Origin: Ancistrus triradiatus
Taxonomy: Eukaryota; Chordata; Actinopteri; Siluriformes; Loricariidae
Assembly (NCBI GenBank): GCA_025084515.1
Contig: JAJAGP010001344.1
Location: forward strand, 139,243-203,242
Direction of reading: 5' to 3'
Length of the DNA: 64,000 bases
A model generated the notes under the pieces. That model did not search any database, was not told the origin of the DNA, and was given only the letters and a program-made list of their open reading frames with translations. The translations under genes and the position numbers were made by a program. Of this stretch, positions 1 to 12,465 are shown piece by piece (within the stretch, counting starts at the first letter, position 1; each line of letters starts with the position of its first letter).

Positions 1-437
1 AAATTGCTTGGAAATTGAGCCAAACATGGCCCCCTTTCATATTCTAATCCTGAGCAACATAGAAACAAACACAAGGGGGTCTTGATCAGTTCTTTCTAAT
101 GCTGGAGGTCTGCCAGGCTTTTTTCTTTCCATGGGAAGTCTTTAGTATTTCCATAGTGACAGGAGAGAATGATGAAAGCATTTGTTAATATTACCTCCCT
201 CCAGATGTAGCTCTAACCTTGTGCCTTTGGACCTCTGAAATCTAACAACAATGGTTAACAGTGATCATTTTAGAACATGACAAGGCAATCTGTTAATAGG
301 AACCATAGCAAAACTTAGAAATACACTGAAGTCTTGTGTTTACATCCTTACACAAAAATCTTTTGCTGATGCTCCAGGCTGGCTTCTCTTTGGTCTAATA
401 TGCTGTAACACCACTGGTTTGAGTGCCTCAGTCACAG

Positions 438-1046
438 CGTTTACATGCACTTAATAATCCAATCATAGTTGGATTTCTGCAGTTATCTGGCTATTCAAGT
501 GTTCATGTAAACAGCATACTCTTATGTAGAAATCAGATTAAGAAACCCGATAAAGAGAGCTTGATTTTATCACAGTAATCGGATTACTCATAGCATATAT
601 ACCAGAAACCCGATTATAATAGGTGTTTTAAGACCGTGCATCTGCGTGATCCTTCCACTATGGTTGCCAGGTCCGCATATTCAAAACACTTGGCTTTATT
701 TGGCCTCTCTTTCCATAGACCTAAACGTTTTTTTCTTGCTGGATCTGACAACCCCGGAATTAAAGGCAGAGAAATGGCTATCAAACACTTTGTGGATACT
801 GTGGGATGCATTACTGTATATACTCAGGAAAACTAATAATTTTATTATTTAATGTTGAAGTTTATGTCTCCCATTTCTGTGAGATTATTGGCTGCCTGCA
901 AAGTAGAAAGCTGATTATTAACGGAGTCATGTAAACCCAGAGGTTTCCCAGCATCTGATTACTCAAGTGCATGTATACTTGTTGATCAGATTCCTTACAA
1001 AATCTGATTTTCTGTAGTTGTCAAAGTATTAAGTGCATGTAAATGC
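438..1046. mobile_element. Foldback DNA element (MITE-like), copy 1
   Basis: The left end starts with TTTACATGCACTTAATAATC and the right end is its near inverse (AAGTGCATGTAAATGC), giving imperfect terminal inverted repeats of a few tens of bases. Several internal blocks alternate ATCAGATT/AATCTGAT-type sequence. A diverged copy lies at about 10755-11321 and shares the internal text, for example GAAATGGCTATC followed by a TTTGTGGA motif. No transposase is recognisable, so this is best called a non-autonomous DNA transposon of unassigned superfamily. Confidence 0.6.
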
Positions 1047-4000
1047 ACTCACTGGTGCCTCAGGTCTAGTTGGATTCTACAGAGACACAGTTGGCTTTGT
1101 CTGAGGGAAAATATGTGATCATTGTCCATGAGTTGTATGGAGACACTTGCTGGCCATGCAACCTTCCTCTGTTGTATTGAATGTAGCAGGGGACATTTGT
1201 GAATGGGAAAGTGGGCAGATTGGAGCAGGAAAAAAACAGTTATTGAAATGTTGGTGATTTGATCATCTAGGGTTATGGATGTTCCAAAGACAGGAAATGA
1301 ACAGTGGAGGCCAGGTAGTCAGTGAAAAAAATGCTTCTTCTCAGCAGCATTGCAAAAAGTTGCATTATATTGTTCTGGCTGGAAAATAGGAAGAATAAAT
1401 GAGGGTGGGCTTCAGTTTGTCTGTCTAATGTTTCACATTATGTAGCAAAAGAAATTGAGAGGAAAAGACTTTTGGAGCAGCAACCTGAAAAACTGTTCTC
1501 TAACAAAAGAACCTTTCTGTCAGGAACAACTGCTTATATTCCCCTTTCATATTCTTCTTTGGAGAAACAGAAGGAAGAACTCTCTTGCACAGGTTTTCCA
1601 TCAAGCTCTTCAACAGATAATGAGATTTAGTAGGATTGTTTAAACTTTTAATACATTAACTGTTGTTTCAAAAATTTCATTGGGTTTCATTTCCCAAACT
1701 GTCATACAAGTCCCTAGCTGATTTGATCCTGGATTATTTTTTATAACCAATCTGCTTTTCACTTGCTTTGAAATGGAAGAAACTAGACGCCTCTGCAATC
1801 ATATTTCATGCCAGAGATCAAGTGTGTAAGCCCATTAATGAGGAGATTCCAGGAAGTTTGTGCTTGTTCTGTTAAACTTCATCCATGTCGGGCGCCAGTG
1901 TCCATCCCCAATGCCCCATGTTTATCATCTCTCCAATCAGGGCTTCTCCAAACACTGCCAGAAAGATAGATCCTATTTCCATGGCTACTGTAACCGAACC
2001 CGAAGCCTTTTTTGACCTATTCATACAATCCGCTTACTTACGAACATCAGTCATCATCAGATTTCTGAACAGCGTTTCACCATTCAGAAGATTAGTATGG
2101 CCTGTTCTCATTTCACTGCCTATTCCCATCCCATGAATCATGTGTATTTATTCATTCAGCCATCAGAACCAGCACAGACATATGATTGTACATGTCTGAG
2201 CTTTCCATCAGACACCCACAGATGTCTGCTTTCACATTCAGGTTCTGGTTCATTACCAAGCCAGAAATCTCAGCTGCCATGGTTTTGCTCCAAATATTTT
2301 TTACGCTGGTGGGGTCCTGGAGAAAGGAGGGGGTCTTCCCAGCACACGCTATCAATGGTGTAGTCATAGCAGGTTGAACCCCGCTGTGAGCTTTGCTCTG
2401 ACAGGACCTCCCTTAGGCTTGCCACCAATAACACGCATACTACCGACAGGGACCCTCATACAAAGAACTTGGGCTGGATTATTGATTACTCGGCTCTTTC
2501 ACTCCGAGGTCAAGCTCATTCTGGAAATTACCCCACTGGGTCATTGTGTGGAGAGTGAGACCCCTTGTATTTAACCATTGCCTGCCGCTTCTGACAGGTG
2601 AATAGATGTTGGTTATTATATGTTGGTTATTATAAACAGAAACAAACAGATTTTATTTCAGAAATGCAGGACCAAGTTGTCTTTTTTTTATTATGTCCCT
2701 TATCCAGAGTATGTTAACAGGGTTAAAGACCCAATAGATCCCATGTAGTACAGCTGTCATGTTCACACAGCTCTTGCTTTACACTCCTTTTCTGTACTGT
2801 CAGTGTTCCTTCTGTTGTTGATGTGCCTCAGGGTCAGAGTTTGACAGGCCTTGGTGTTGATTTACAGTAAATGCACACAATGTAAGTCTTGTTGAGAGCT
2901 GTCTGCATGTTGGAAAAGAAATAGAGCCGTGCTGTATGTGGACTATAGCATGGCTCATTAGATCATGATTGGTCACTAGTAAGACCATCTGGTCTTGTGC
3001 AGTTGAGCGAAGACTGTGGTGGATGAGGCAGAGTTAGGGTAGATATTAAGGTAGTTGTTTCTAAGTACTGTTTGAAGTGTTTTATGCCACTGAAATTATT
3101 TTAAAGGTGTAAGCAATATAGTGACAATGTAACATAATAGTTTAAGACATTTAACTAAACAAACAAAACAATAACTTGAGCTTGAGCTTGTGCGATTTGA
3201 ACCCACGGTTTTCTGAGTAGTAGTCCAGTGGCATAAACACTGACCAACCACTGATTTTTTTCTTTTCCCCATCCTGGCTTCAGCAAGGGCCACAAGCACA
3301 TTCCACAGAAGACAAACATGCATTAATGTAGAGTAATAACAAGCTTATAGCGTAGAGCTGGGTCAATCTGTGGTCTGTGGGCTGTTTGTGGTTTGGGACA
3401 TGCATAGGTGTGTCCCACACTTCTGTACCTCAGGCTTGTAATTACTGTACATTAATGCATGTGTGTGGCCCTTGAGACCCATGTGTGCATCCCAGTTGCA
3501 GCATAGCTGGTAAAAAATTGTGTTGTAAAGAAACACATTTGAACGAAGTGAATTATTCCCACGTGTAACCAAATACTTATGATCACCAAGCATACACATT
3601 TAGAGAGCTTTCACACGCTCTGAACTGGATTCAAGTGGGACATTCCTTTAATGTCTCACTGTGACTTTGGACAGACAGCTTGTTTCGGACACACAATGGG
3701 ACGTCTGTGGTGTTAGATACCCATTTTACAAGCCCCACTCTTCTCTGTTTAATTTGCCTAAGGTGATGGTATTCAGTGTCTGTTCTAGCTGTTTTTTGTA
3801 GACCAGCAGCACATTGCCAAGAAACATATTTTGTTGAGGAAAGACAAATGGCTTCAGATTAGGTACTAGAGCCTTGTAAGTGGAGGGAAGCAGTGATAGT
3901 CAGGGGCATGCCAAGGAAAGATATTGATCTCCATGCTGTCACATGTATTAACTAAATATCAGCTGCAGCTAAGGCCTATTAATTTAGACAGAACAAATTG

Positions 4001-4976
4001 CTTTGGTCATGTCCCATGAGAGAGAGAGAGATGCACAGGTATATTTAAGTTTTAAGCTTCTCACAGGCAACAATGAGCCTTGCTGTATAAGAAGCCTTAT
4101 TCGATTCTTTCTGACCTGTTTACTTCTGTTTCTCACTGAGGATGGCACGTGGCTCTCAATGTGAAGGTGTGCTGTAAGTAGGTAGCAGCTCTAGGGCCGG
4201 TGCCCTGGGACTCCCTGTCTGACTTAATGGGGTTTGAGAGATAAAAGAGTGGAAGCTATTTTTAGCTCTCCCTTTCACTTTCCCAGTCACTCATTGGCTG
4301 TGCTCCTGGGTGGTTAAAAAGGCACTTTTTAAATATTTTATTGTTACTTTTTTTACAGTCACATTTCTTGTTTGACATTCCACTCTCTTGCTAGATGGTC
4401 CTCTTAGGTGGGCTTGAGTGTGGACTGAAATGGGCCCTGATCCCAGCCAGGACACGTTGCTAAAGCAACAGCTCGGGATGGGAACAGGTCGTGCTGCCAG
4501 GACTGCGACTAATTTACATGCATCAAAGCACTCTGTCACTCGAATGAATCCTTACAAAACGGGTCATACTGCAGCGTTTCATTTAATGCTGTGATATCAA
4601 ACGCGTGGCTTCTTAATGTGTATGAATTTTTATATAATGAGTATTAAATGAGCTTAAATGTAGATATGGTCTTTAAATTGTTACAGTCTTATTTAATAAA
4701 GTGTAACGTTCTTTATACAGTGGATGCCAAAAGTCTGAGACCGCTAGTGTGAATGCTTCTAGTTTGCATTTAATTTAATACAGAATTTTAGTGTTTGGTT
4801 TGACCGCTTTTTGTTATAATGACAGCATGCATTTGAGTACTTGGTGTCAGACTTCATTCGCTAGCTCTGAATGCAATCGAGCATCTGTGGGATGTGCTGA
4901 ACTGACAAATCTGAATCTTGCAACTTCTGTAGGATCTTCTGTTAACATATTGGTGCCAGATACCGCATGACATCTT

Positions 4977-5080
4977 GGATGGATGAATGGATGCATGGAT
5001 AGATGGGTAAATGGATAGATAGATACATGGATGGATAGGTAGACAGACAGACAGACAGATAGATGAATAGATGGATAGAA
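4977..5080. repeat. GATG/GATA/GACA tetranucleotide microsatellite
   Basis: About 100 bp of imperfect tetranucleotide units: GGAT/GATG first, then GATA, then five or so pure GACA units near 5041-5058, then GATA/GATG again. Confidence 0.9.
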
Positions 5081-5529
5081 CTTTTTTAATCCTCAGGGAG
5101 ATGACTATTATAGAAATTAATAATCTAGAAATTTTCAGACGTCTATTATACACTTACCTTGCTGGTATAACCTTCATGTCTGATGCTCTACTTACCAGTG
5201 TAATGCACTCCTGTCATTACCATGTCAGTGTCATTTGCATTTAGAATGGTCCATTGCCACCCAAATAGTTCAGCCAGTGTTGGTGCTATGGTGCTTCCTT
5301 TCCACTCACAAGTGAGATGTGAATTGTGTATAGTATCAGATGGATTAAATTCAGTATTTGATAGCTATGACTGTAATAGTTATGGTTGGTGAACCTGGTC
5401 AATTGTCCATTAAGTGTAATAGTGTAAGTACTTGGTGAATCTTCCCAGGATAGAAAGTGTCATGTTTTTGCTCAGAAGTCTTTCTTGTTTGTCTAAACCT
5501 TGTCTCTTGTGTCTGTATCTCCTGTGCAG

Positions 5530-5710
5530 AAGGTGAGCCTATTGAAGCCATTGCCAAGTTTGACTACGTAGGCCGCTCATCGCGAGAGCTGTCCTTTAAA
5601 AAGGGGGCATCTCTGCTGCTGTACCAGCGTGCTTCTGAAGACTGGTGGGAGGGAAGACACAATGGCATTGATGGATTGGTGCCACACCAGTACATCGTAG
5701 TGCAGGACAT
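5530..5710 (+). CDS. srgap1: srgap1 exon encoding the SH3 domain
   Basis: srGAP1 is a cytoplasmic F-BAR/RhoGAP/SH3 adaptor. It binds the intracellular tail of ROBO receptors through its SH3 domain and lowers Cdc42/Rho activity during axon and cell guidance. This exon encodes essentially the whole SH3 fold: an AIAKFDY start, the acidic RT-loop region, an ELSFKKG stretch, the paired tryptophans of DWWEGR and the GLVPHQYI end. The acceptor is CCTGTGCAG ending at 5529 and the donor GTGAGT starts at 5711. The exon begins one base into a Glu codon and ends after two bases of a Met codon, which joins in frame to the next exon at 13055. The family is clear from the SH3; the choice of srgap1 over srgap2/3 rests on the downstream tail exons. 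Fish can carry srgap1a and srgap1b and I cannot tell which this is. Confidence 0.93.
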
Positions 5711-5897
5711 GTGAGTGTGAATATTTCCTATGTCTCCTGTCTCCTGTCATGGACCTTTGTCAATAATATTATTGTCCAGATCAAAATCCTGATTAAATTG
5801 AACAAATCAAAATCTGTTTGTACTGGTGTTGTCAAGCCTGTTATGAATCTGGACACCTGTAGAAGCGTGTCTCATGTGGGAGACTCTATGGCTACAT

Positions 5898-6855
5898 ATA
5901 CACTGCCTGGCCAAGAAAGGTCACCACCTGGATTTAACTAAGCAAATAAGTAAGAGCCTCCCATTGGATAATTACTGCATTGGTGATTATGTGTTAGCTA
6001 GCAACAAGTTATTTAACCCTAACTGCTGCAGTGAGTAGCCTCTCATTTATTAAACAACCACACCAAAAGACACAAAAATGTTAATCTGTTCCAGAAGGGT
6101 CAAATTATTATCATGCATCAAGCAGAGAAAACATCTAAGGAGATTGCTGAAACTACTAAAATGGAAGTGTCCAACTCATTATTAAAAAGTGGAAGGACAG
6201 TAGGGAAGCATCATCTTCGAGGAAGGATTGTGGTCGTAAAAAAATCTTGAATGATCGTGATTGGCGAAAAACAACAGTAGCACTCAGGGATATGTTTAAT
6301 AGTGAAAGTTGGAGCATTTCCACACGCACAATGCGAAGGGAACTCAAGGGATTGGGACTTAATAGCTGTGTAGCCTTAAGAAAACCACTTGTCAGTGAGG
6401 CTAACCGGCAAAAACGTCTTCAATTTGCTTGGGAGCATAAAGATTGGACTCTGGAGCAATGGAAGAAGGTCATGTGGTCTGATGAGTCCACATTTACCCT
6501 CTTCCAGAGTGATGGGCACATCAGGGTAAGAAGAGAGGTGGCTGAAGCGATGCACCCATCATGCCTAGTGCCTACCATACAATCCTGTGGGGGCAGTGCT
6601 ATGATCTGGGTTACTGCAGTTGGTCAGGTCTAGGTTCAGCAACCCCATTGAGAATCTTTGGGATGTGCTGGAGAAGACTTTGTGCATTGTTCTAAATCTC
6701 CCATCATCAGTACAAGATCTTGGAGAAAAATGAATGCAAATCTGGACATTGCGGACGCTTGTGGAAACGATGCCACAGTGAATGTGTGCTATAATCAAAG
6801 CTAAAGGCAGTCCAACGAAACATTAGAGTGGTTTTTTTTTGGCCAGTCAGTGTAT
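5898..6855 (+). mobile_element. Tc1-like transposon, internally deleted
   Basis: The ends are inverse copies: CACTGCCTGGCCAAGAAAGG at the left and a GGCCAGTCAGTG-type sequence at the right, flanked by TATA. A transposase fragment at 6247-6633 shows the DNA-binding end, the LVSEANRQKRLQFAWEHKDW block and the first catalytic Asp in MWSDES. The frame then stops, and the text jumps to a NPIENLWDVLEKTL equivalent near 6640, so the centre with the second catalytic Asp is deleted. Upstream frames are also broken. The element cannot encode an active transposase. Relatives lie at 11484-12465 and 48095-48485. Confidence 0.85.
6247..6633 (+). pseudogene. Tc1 transposase fragment
   Basis: An open stretch of 128 codons inside the Tc1 copy. 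It begins in the helix-turn-helix region (STRTMRRELKGLGL) and covers the start of the DDE domain (WKKVMWSDES) up to a GGSAMIW motif. It lacks the QDN and NPIE catalytic segments, so it is a relic. Confidence 0.85.
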
Positions 6856-8060
6856 ATTTGACTAAGGGGGTAACCCTTTGTACAGGGACTAGTCAAGCAG
6901 AGGAAGGTGCTGGTATGAGGAGTCCTGTCAATCCCTGCTGTTAGAACTCCTGTTATCCAAATTCCTGCGATACCTTGCTATATGACATTATATTATCAAC
7001 ACAATATTACTTTTTTTGTGTACTTACGATCTACATTTTGTAAATTTCTGTAATTTACTGGTTAATTGTAATTGAATGGTTGTTATTTTAGTTTTTAGCG
7101 CTCAAACGTACAGCTGCGAGACAGTACCTAGTCCACAGGTCCACAAAACTCCACCTAGTCCACAGGTAACTGACAGGCAGGACGACGAATCAGAAAGTTC
7201 CCTGCACCATTATATTACAACCCCAAATCAGAAAAGTAGGGACAGTATGGAAAATAAAGATTAAAAATGCAGCGTGTCTTTACTTTGACTTTTATTTCAT
7301 TGCAGATGTCTCCCAAGATATTTCCTATTGTGTCTAGTTAACTTCATTTCATTTGTTAATAAATATCCATTCCTGCATTTTGAGGAAGGAGATGCGTTTT
7401 GATAACAGGGTTGGACAGCACTAATACTCACAGCAGTGATTGACAAAGGTTTTTGGCCTGTTTGTGGCCATTTCATAATACAGGCAGTTAAGAAGATTCT
7501 TAACTTGAGGATCTCTGTGATTTATCATTAATTCCTTCACACTGGATCCTTTTTAGATGCAACTGCATCTGAAAGCTAATAGCTAGCTCATGAAATATGA
7601 AATTTACATACCATGCTAAATCCTGATGAAACCACAAATTATGGCTCCTGGCCTGACAACTGTGAGTTTATGGAAAGCAAAACATCAGGTCTGAGTAAAA
7701 CCTTTGAAAACTCCATGCTCAAAAATTGCTACACATAAGCTGCTTTACTTTACTGCTATGAGGATGGTAAATCATCCTCCTAGCTGTAAAATGAATCCAG
7801 CAGCACATGTATAAGTGCTTTTTGAAGGAAAACACTAGTTATGTTCCAAACCACATCCACTAAATAGTATTTGTTTACTGTAGTGCCAATGAAAGTATGC
7901 AACTACCTGTCTATTTTATTATATTTTAAAGGCATTCCATGCAATTTGGAGTACAGATTTTTTCAGCTGTGCCACCAGTTTATGGCAAGGTCTTGGCACA
8001 TATATTTCTCCTTTTTGTGGTGACAGCACATTGCTTTTGTCTAGACAGAGGCAAAAAACG

Positions 8061-8245
8061 GGACTGTGGTAGCCTAGTGGTTAAGATACTGGACTATGGA
8101 CCAAAAGGCCCAGGATTCAAATCCCACCTCTGCCAAGCTGCCACTGTTGGGTCCTTGAGCAAGGCCCTTAACCCACAATTGTATTGTAAGATTGTATTGT
8201 AAGTCGCTCTGGATAACGGCGTCTGCTCAATGCTGAAAATGTAAA
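8061..8245 (+). mobile_element. tRNA-derived SINE, forward copy
   Basis: The head carries a polymerase III A-box-like TAGCCTAGTGGTTAAG and a B-box-like GATTCAAATCCC. The body is conserved (CTGCCACTGTTGGGTCCTTG) and the tail is TCGCTCTGGATAACGGCGTC. This is the best-oriented reference copy of a family repeated about twelve times in the window. Confidence 0.8.
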
Positions 8246-8959
8246 ACACACAAACACAATACACGAGGCAAAACATGGTCCTTAAATACTAGTTTTGGTC
8301 CACAACAGAGTAGCTGGCACGTGTGAATTTGGTGTCCACTTGAAGGCATGGGCCCGTGATTTCCTAGCAGAATGTTGCCCAGAGCGTTGCACTCTGATTC
8401 GTCCATGGCTGTGCAGCAACGTACTCAGCGGTGTGTGACGCACTGCATGTTGTGACACAGTCCTCCTGTAATCAGTATTAAAATTCAGTAAATTTGATGC
8501 CCTTGCAAAACGTTGAGTGTTGGTTGCCCCATTCATGATTTGTCCCTCTTTGGACTACTGTCAACAGATACTTCCCGCTACTGACTAAGAGTACTCCACA
8601 AGCCTTGCCATTTCATGGATACTTCCACCCTGTCCTCTGGTCATAATGATTTGCCTCTTGTCAAAGTTGCTCCAGGTCTTCATGCCTGCCCATTTCTTTT
8701 ACACTGAACATGTCAACTATGAGAATTGAATGCTCGCCATGCCAGTGCCTAGACCATAGACAGTGGTGAATTAGTGCTTATGTTCTGGCTCCACCAAGAT
8801 CCAGAAGTGGAACCAAAAAGGGACCCAACCTTCTTGGGCACTGAGTTCTGGCTCCACTCAAGCTGTTCGTCCATCATTTGTTCCAGTCCTCATACCGTTA
8901 CTCAGACCACATCAGAGGGCAATAACTCCCCCTCCCCTCCTTGGATTGACTGAGCATAA

Positions 8960-9157
8960 CATTTACATTTACAGCATTTAGCAGACACCCTTATCCAGAG
9001 CGACCTACAGTTGATACAATCTTACAATCCAAGTAATTGTGGGTTAAGGGCCTTGCTCAAGTACCCAACAGTGACAGCTTGGCTGAGGTGGGATTTGAAC
9101 CCTGAACCTTCTGGTCCATAATCTTGCACCTTAACCACTAGGCCACCACAGTCCCAG
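8960..9157 (-). mobile_element. tRNA-derived SINE, reverse copy
   Basis: The same family as at 8061, inverted and nearly full length. It starts with the tail (TTTACATTTACAGCATTTAG) and ends with the complement of the A box (CCTTAACCACTAGGCCACCA). With the forward copy 700 bp away it forms an inverted pair in the same intron. Confidence 0.85.
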
Positions 9158-9524
9158 ATGCCATCTATTGAGGGCACGAGAACCTACAGTGACTAAATAA
9201 TCATTAATATTCTCTGAGTTATTATATTATATTATGTTGTTATATACACTGTCTTATATTCTAGTTTTTTATTCTCCATTTTATTAAACTCTTCATAATA
9301 CTGTATTATCTGTCATTTATATATAGTTTATATATTGTTGTATTTTATTTTATGTATTATATAAAATATGTTGTATTTTATTTTATGTTTTATTTTATTT
9401 ATGTTCTCTCTTTTAATTTTTATATTTAGCTTCTGTGTATTTAAACTATAACTAAAATTTATTAATTACGTAACTTACTTTATTTTTACATCAGGAATGC
9501 TGAAGGAGGTTGGCATTTTTGCGT

Positions 9525-9695
9525 CTTTTGGCATCTGGGTCCTCTCGATGTTTTTAACTTAACATTTATGGAGTTTTTCCTTGCCACTGTCACCTTAGGC
9601 TTGCTCAGTTAAGGCTGTGGGCCTAGATATTTGTAAAGCTGCATTGAGACAATGCTCCGTTGCAAAAAGCAGGAAATAAACTTGATTTGACTTGG
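9525..9695 (+). mobile_element. LINE 3' tail fragment
   Basis: The sequence TTTTTCCTTGCCACTGTCAC leads into AGCTGCATTGAGACAATGCT and ends with an AAATAAACTTGATTTGACTTG-type tail. The same text in reverse marks the 3' ends of the LINE copies at 33133 and 62712. Only the 3' UTR is present. Confidence 0.6.
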
Positions 9696-10754
9696 AAACT
9701 GTTTTGCTCTTGAGCTTCAACTGCTAGGCTCAATTATAACTATAAATGCAAATGTAATCCGACCAGTTCTACTAAGCTGAAGTATTTAAAGTATTGTCTG
9801 TGTTGATGTCAGAGTTTCTTTGTTGGGAGCAGATTTATTAGCACAATCCAGCATGTTATCAGTTATTTCCTCTGTCTGTTATTTATAGTTCTTATTTAGA
9901 CTCAGAGCTTGCGATGTCCTTCCAGAAACTTACTTTGCAGTAAAGTGAATCAATCAATAACAGTGTTCATGGCATTAGTCAGGACTGACTCCTTCTGGCT
10001 GACCTCTGGTTTGCTCATCTTGCTAGTGTTTAGGATGTTTTTCATTACCTCATTACCATTGACTCCAGTGGAAATGCTTCCATCAACAATTCCTACAGCA
10101 ATGATACATCCGCTGAGCAATCTTTCCAGCATAATTGAAGATGTCTGATTGTGTATTAAGCAGACAGGGGTCTGAGTCATGCCTGGTCCGGAGGAAAGAC
10201 GTCCCCATCACTTTAAATGTATAAATAATTCATAGTGAGCTGATAACAGAGATGGGGGTGAGAGAATTTGCAGATCAGCATGGAATGAGTGGGAGTTGAA
10301 GGTGCAGAGGCAGACGGTGTCAGGAGCTCTGTCCTGTATAGTGAGATGGAGAGGAAGTCTGTAGGACAGCTCCCACACAGGCAGGATATCCTCTGTAAGC
10401 TCAGAGCCAGGAGTGACCTTCAGGACAATGCATCTCTTGAAGCTTATTACTTGTTTATTGCAGCTGCTTAATCGTATGATACAAATTATACAACTTATGT
10501 TATCAGCTCATTATAGACTGTAAAACACAACTTATGAGCTGACGAGGTAAAGCTGATTCATGAAGTGTTTCGATTTGCCTGTGATGTCTTGGTCTGTGTA
10601 TGCAAGTGGGGGTGTGCAGTAGGGGTGTGCGATATTGACAAAAAATATCTCAATATTTTCTGGGATTTTATCAATAACCTGTAACCTTCAAAAATGTGCT
10701 TGTAAAAGACTTGCATTGTACTAGCTTGCTCTTGTTATTAGGATATTAATTGTG

Positions 10755-11321
10755 TTTTTACATGCACTTTATAATCTGATCAAAGTTGGTTTTCTAGTTA
10801 TCTGATTATTCAAGTGGTCATGTATACAGAATACTCCAATCTAGAAATCAGATTAAGAAATTTGATAAAGAGAGCTGGATTTTACCCAAGCAATCATATT
10901 ACTCATAGCATGTGTACCAGTTACCTGATTTCCTAACCCGACACGGTTGCCAGGTCCGCCTATTCTAAAGACTTGTTTTTATTTATCCTCTTTTTCCATT
11001 GACTGTGACATGTTTTTTTCTTACGGGATCTGGCAACCCCAGAATTAAACGCGCCATCGAAATAACAGCAGTGAAATGGCTATCGAACAATTTGTGGAGA
11101 CTCAAGGAAATGAAGAATTTGATTATTTAATGTTAAATTTTGAAGTTTATGTCACTGTGAGATTATTGGCTGGTTGCAAAGTAGAAATCCGACTATTACT
11201 TGCATCATGTAAACTCGCAGGTTCCCCATTATCTGATTTCTCAAGTGTATGTATATTCGTTGGTCAGAGTCAAAATACTCAATCTGATCTTCTGCAGTTA
11301 TCGGATTATTAAGTGCATGTA
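10755..11321. mobile_element. Foldback DNA element (MITE-like), copy 2
   Basis: Homologous to 438-1046, with the TTTTACATGCACTTTATAATC left end and the ATTATTAAGTGCATGTA right end. The right end abuts a different transposon end directly (ACAGTGGGGCAAAAAAGTAT at 11321). Confidence 0.6.
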
Positions 11322-11483
11322 CAGTGGGGCAAAAAAGTATTTAGTCAGCCACTGATTGTGCAAGTTCTCCTACTTAGAAACATGAGAGAGGTCTGTAATT
11401 TTCATCATAGGTACACTTCAACTATGAGAGACAAAATGTGAAAAAACAGGAAATCACATTGTAGGATTTTTAAAGAATTTAAT
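11321..11483 (+). mobile_element. Terminal fragment of a second Tc1 lineage
   Basis: A terminal inverted repeat-like sequence that starts ACAGTGGGGCAAAAAAGTAT and continues for about 160 bp. It then breaks off into the reverse-oriented Tc1 copy that follows. No matching right end is visible, so this is a truncated end. Confidence 0.6.
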
Positions 11484-12465
11484 TAATCATCTTCTCCAGC
11501 ACATCCCAAAGATTATCAGTGGTGTTATCTCATGCTCCCTGAACCACTCTTTCACAATTTGAGCCCGATGAATCCTGGCATCCTCATCTTGGAATATGCC
11601 CATGCCACCAAGGAAGCAAAAATCCATTGATGGAATAACCTTTTTGTTCAGTATATTCAGGTAGTCAGCTGACCTCATACTTTGGGCACATAGTAATGCT
11701 GAACCTAGATCTGACCAAATGCAGCAACCCAGATCATTGCACTGCCCCCACAGGCTTGTACGATAGGTACTAGGCATGATGGGTGCATCACCTCAGCCGC
11801 CTCTCTTCTTACCCTGATGTGCCCATCACTCTGGAACAGGGTAAATCTGGATTCATCAGACCACATGACCTTCTTCCATTGATCCAGAGTCCAATCTTTA
11901 TGCTCCCAAGCAAATTGAAGCTGTTTTTGCCGGGTAGCCTCACTGACAAGTGGTTTTCTTAAGGCTACACAGCTGTTAAGTCCCAATCCCTTGAGTTCCC
12001 TTCACATTGTGCGTGTGGAAATGCTCTAACTTTCATTATTAAACATATCCCTGAGTTCTACTGTTGTTTTTCTATGATTTGATTTCACCAAGCATTTAAG
12101 TGATCGCCGATCATGATCATTAAAGATTTTTTCGACCACATTCCTTCCTTGAAAATGATGTTTCCCCACTGTCCTTCCACTTTTTAATAATGTGTTGGAT
12201 AGTTCTTAACCCGTTTTTAGTAGTTTCAGTAATCTCCTTAGATGTTTTCTCTACTTGGTGCATGCCAATAATTTGACCCTTCTGAAACAGATTAAGAAAC
12301 AGATTCTTTTCCATGACCACAGGATGTGTCTTTTGACATGGTCGCTGAACAAATGAGAAGCTACTGCATCAGTAAGGCTTAAATAACTTGTTGCCAGCTG
12401 AAACATAATCACCAGTGCAGTAATTTTCCGATTGGAAGCTCTTACCTATTTTCTTAGTTATTCCA
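11484..12465 (-). mobile_element. Tc1-like transposon, reverse, degenerate
   Basis: On the - strand, 12120-12320 encodes the N-terminal DNA-binding region (a KEITETTKNGLRTIQHIIKK-type helix-turn-helix) and 11705-11986 encodes the start of the DDE domain (LVSEATRQKQLQFAWEHKDW, MWSDESRF). Further C-terminal fragments (QDEDARIHRA, KEWFREHE) are in other frames near 11487-11640. Stops and frameshifts break it. It is the same lineage as 5898-6855 but keeps more of the centre. Confidence 0.85.

Larger units (their letters stand above)
1..5529 (+). other. srgap1: srgap1 intron (5' part outside window)
   Basis: This is non-coding sequence upstream of the SH3 exon, read as the 3' part of an srgap1 intron. 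I see no further srgap1 exon here: no stretch resembles the RhoGAP domain or the linker before the SH3. It holds one foldback element (about 438-1046), a tetranucleotide microsatellite (about 4977-5080) and a short Tc1-like terminal sequence near 4718. The rest is unremarkable AT-rich sequence. Several short open frames around 1885-2574 have no recognisable domain. Confidence 0.7.

Noticed and set aside
1885..2574. Several overlapping open frames on both strands (up to 88 codons)
   Set aside because: No domain, splice context or agreement between frames; no match to srGAP1 or a transposon protein that I recognise. Treated as chance frames in an intron.
4977..5080. Possible CRISPR-like or satellite array
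   Set aside because: Imperfect tetranucleotide microsatellite without spacers, in a vertebrate intron.
8061..8135. Possible functional tRNA gene
   Set aside because: A- and B-box words are present but the cloverleaf arms do not pair convincingly, and the same text recurs about twelve times with a SINE body and tail.
9909..10180. Complementary open frames of 76-79 codons
   Set aside because: Low-complexity composition and no recognisable motif; likely shadows of each other.
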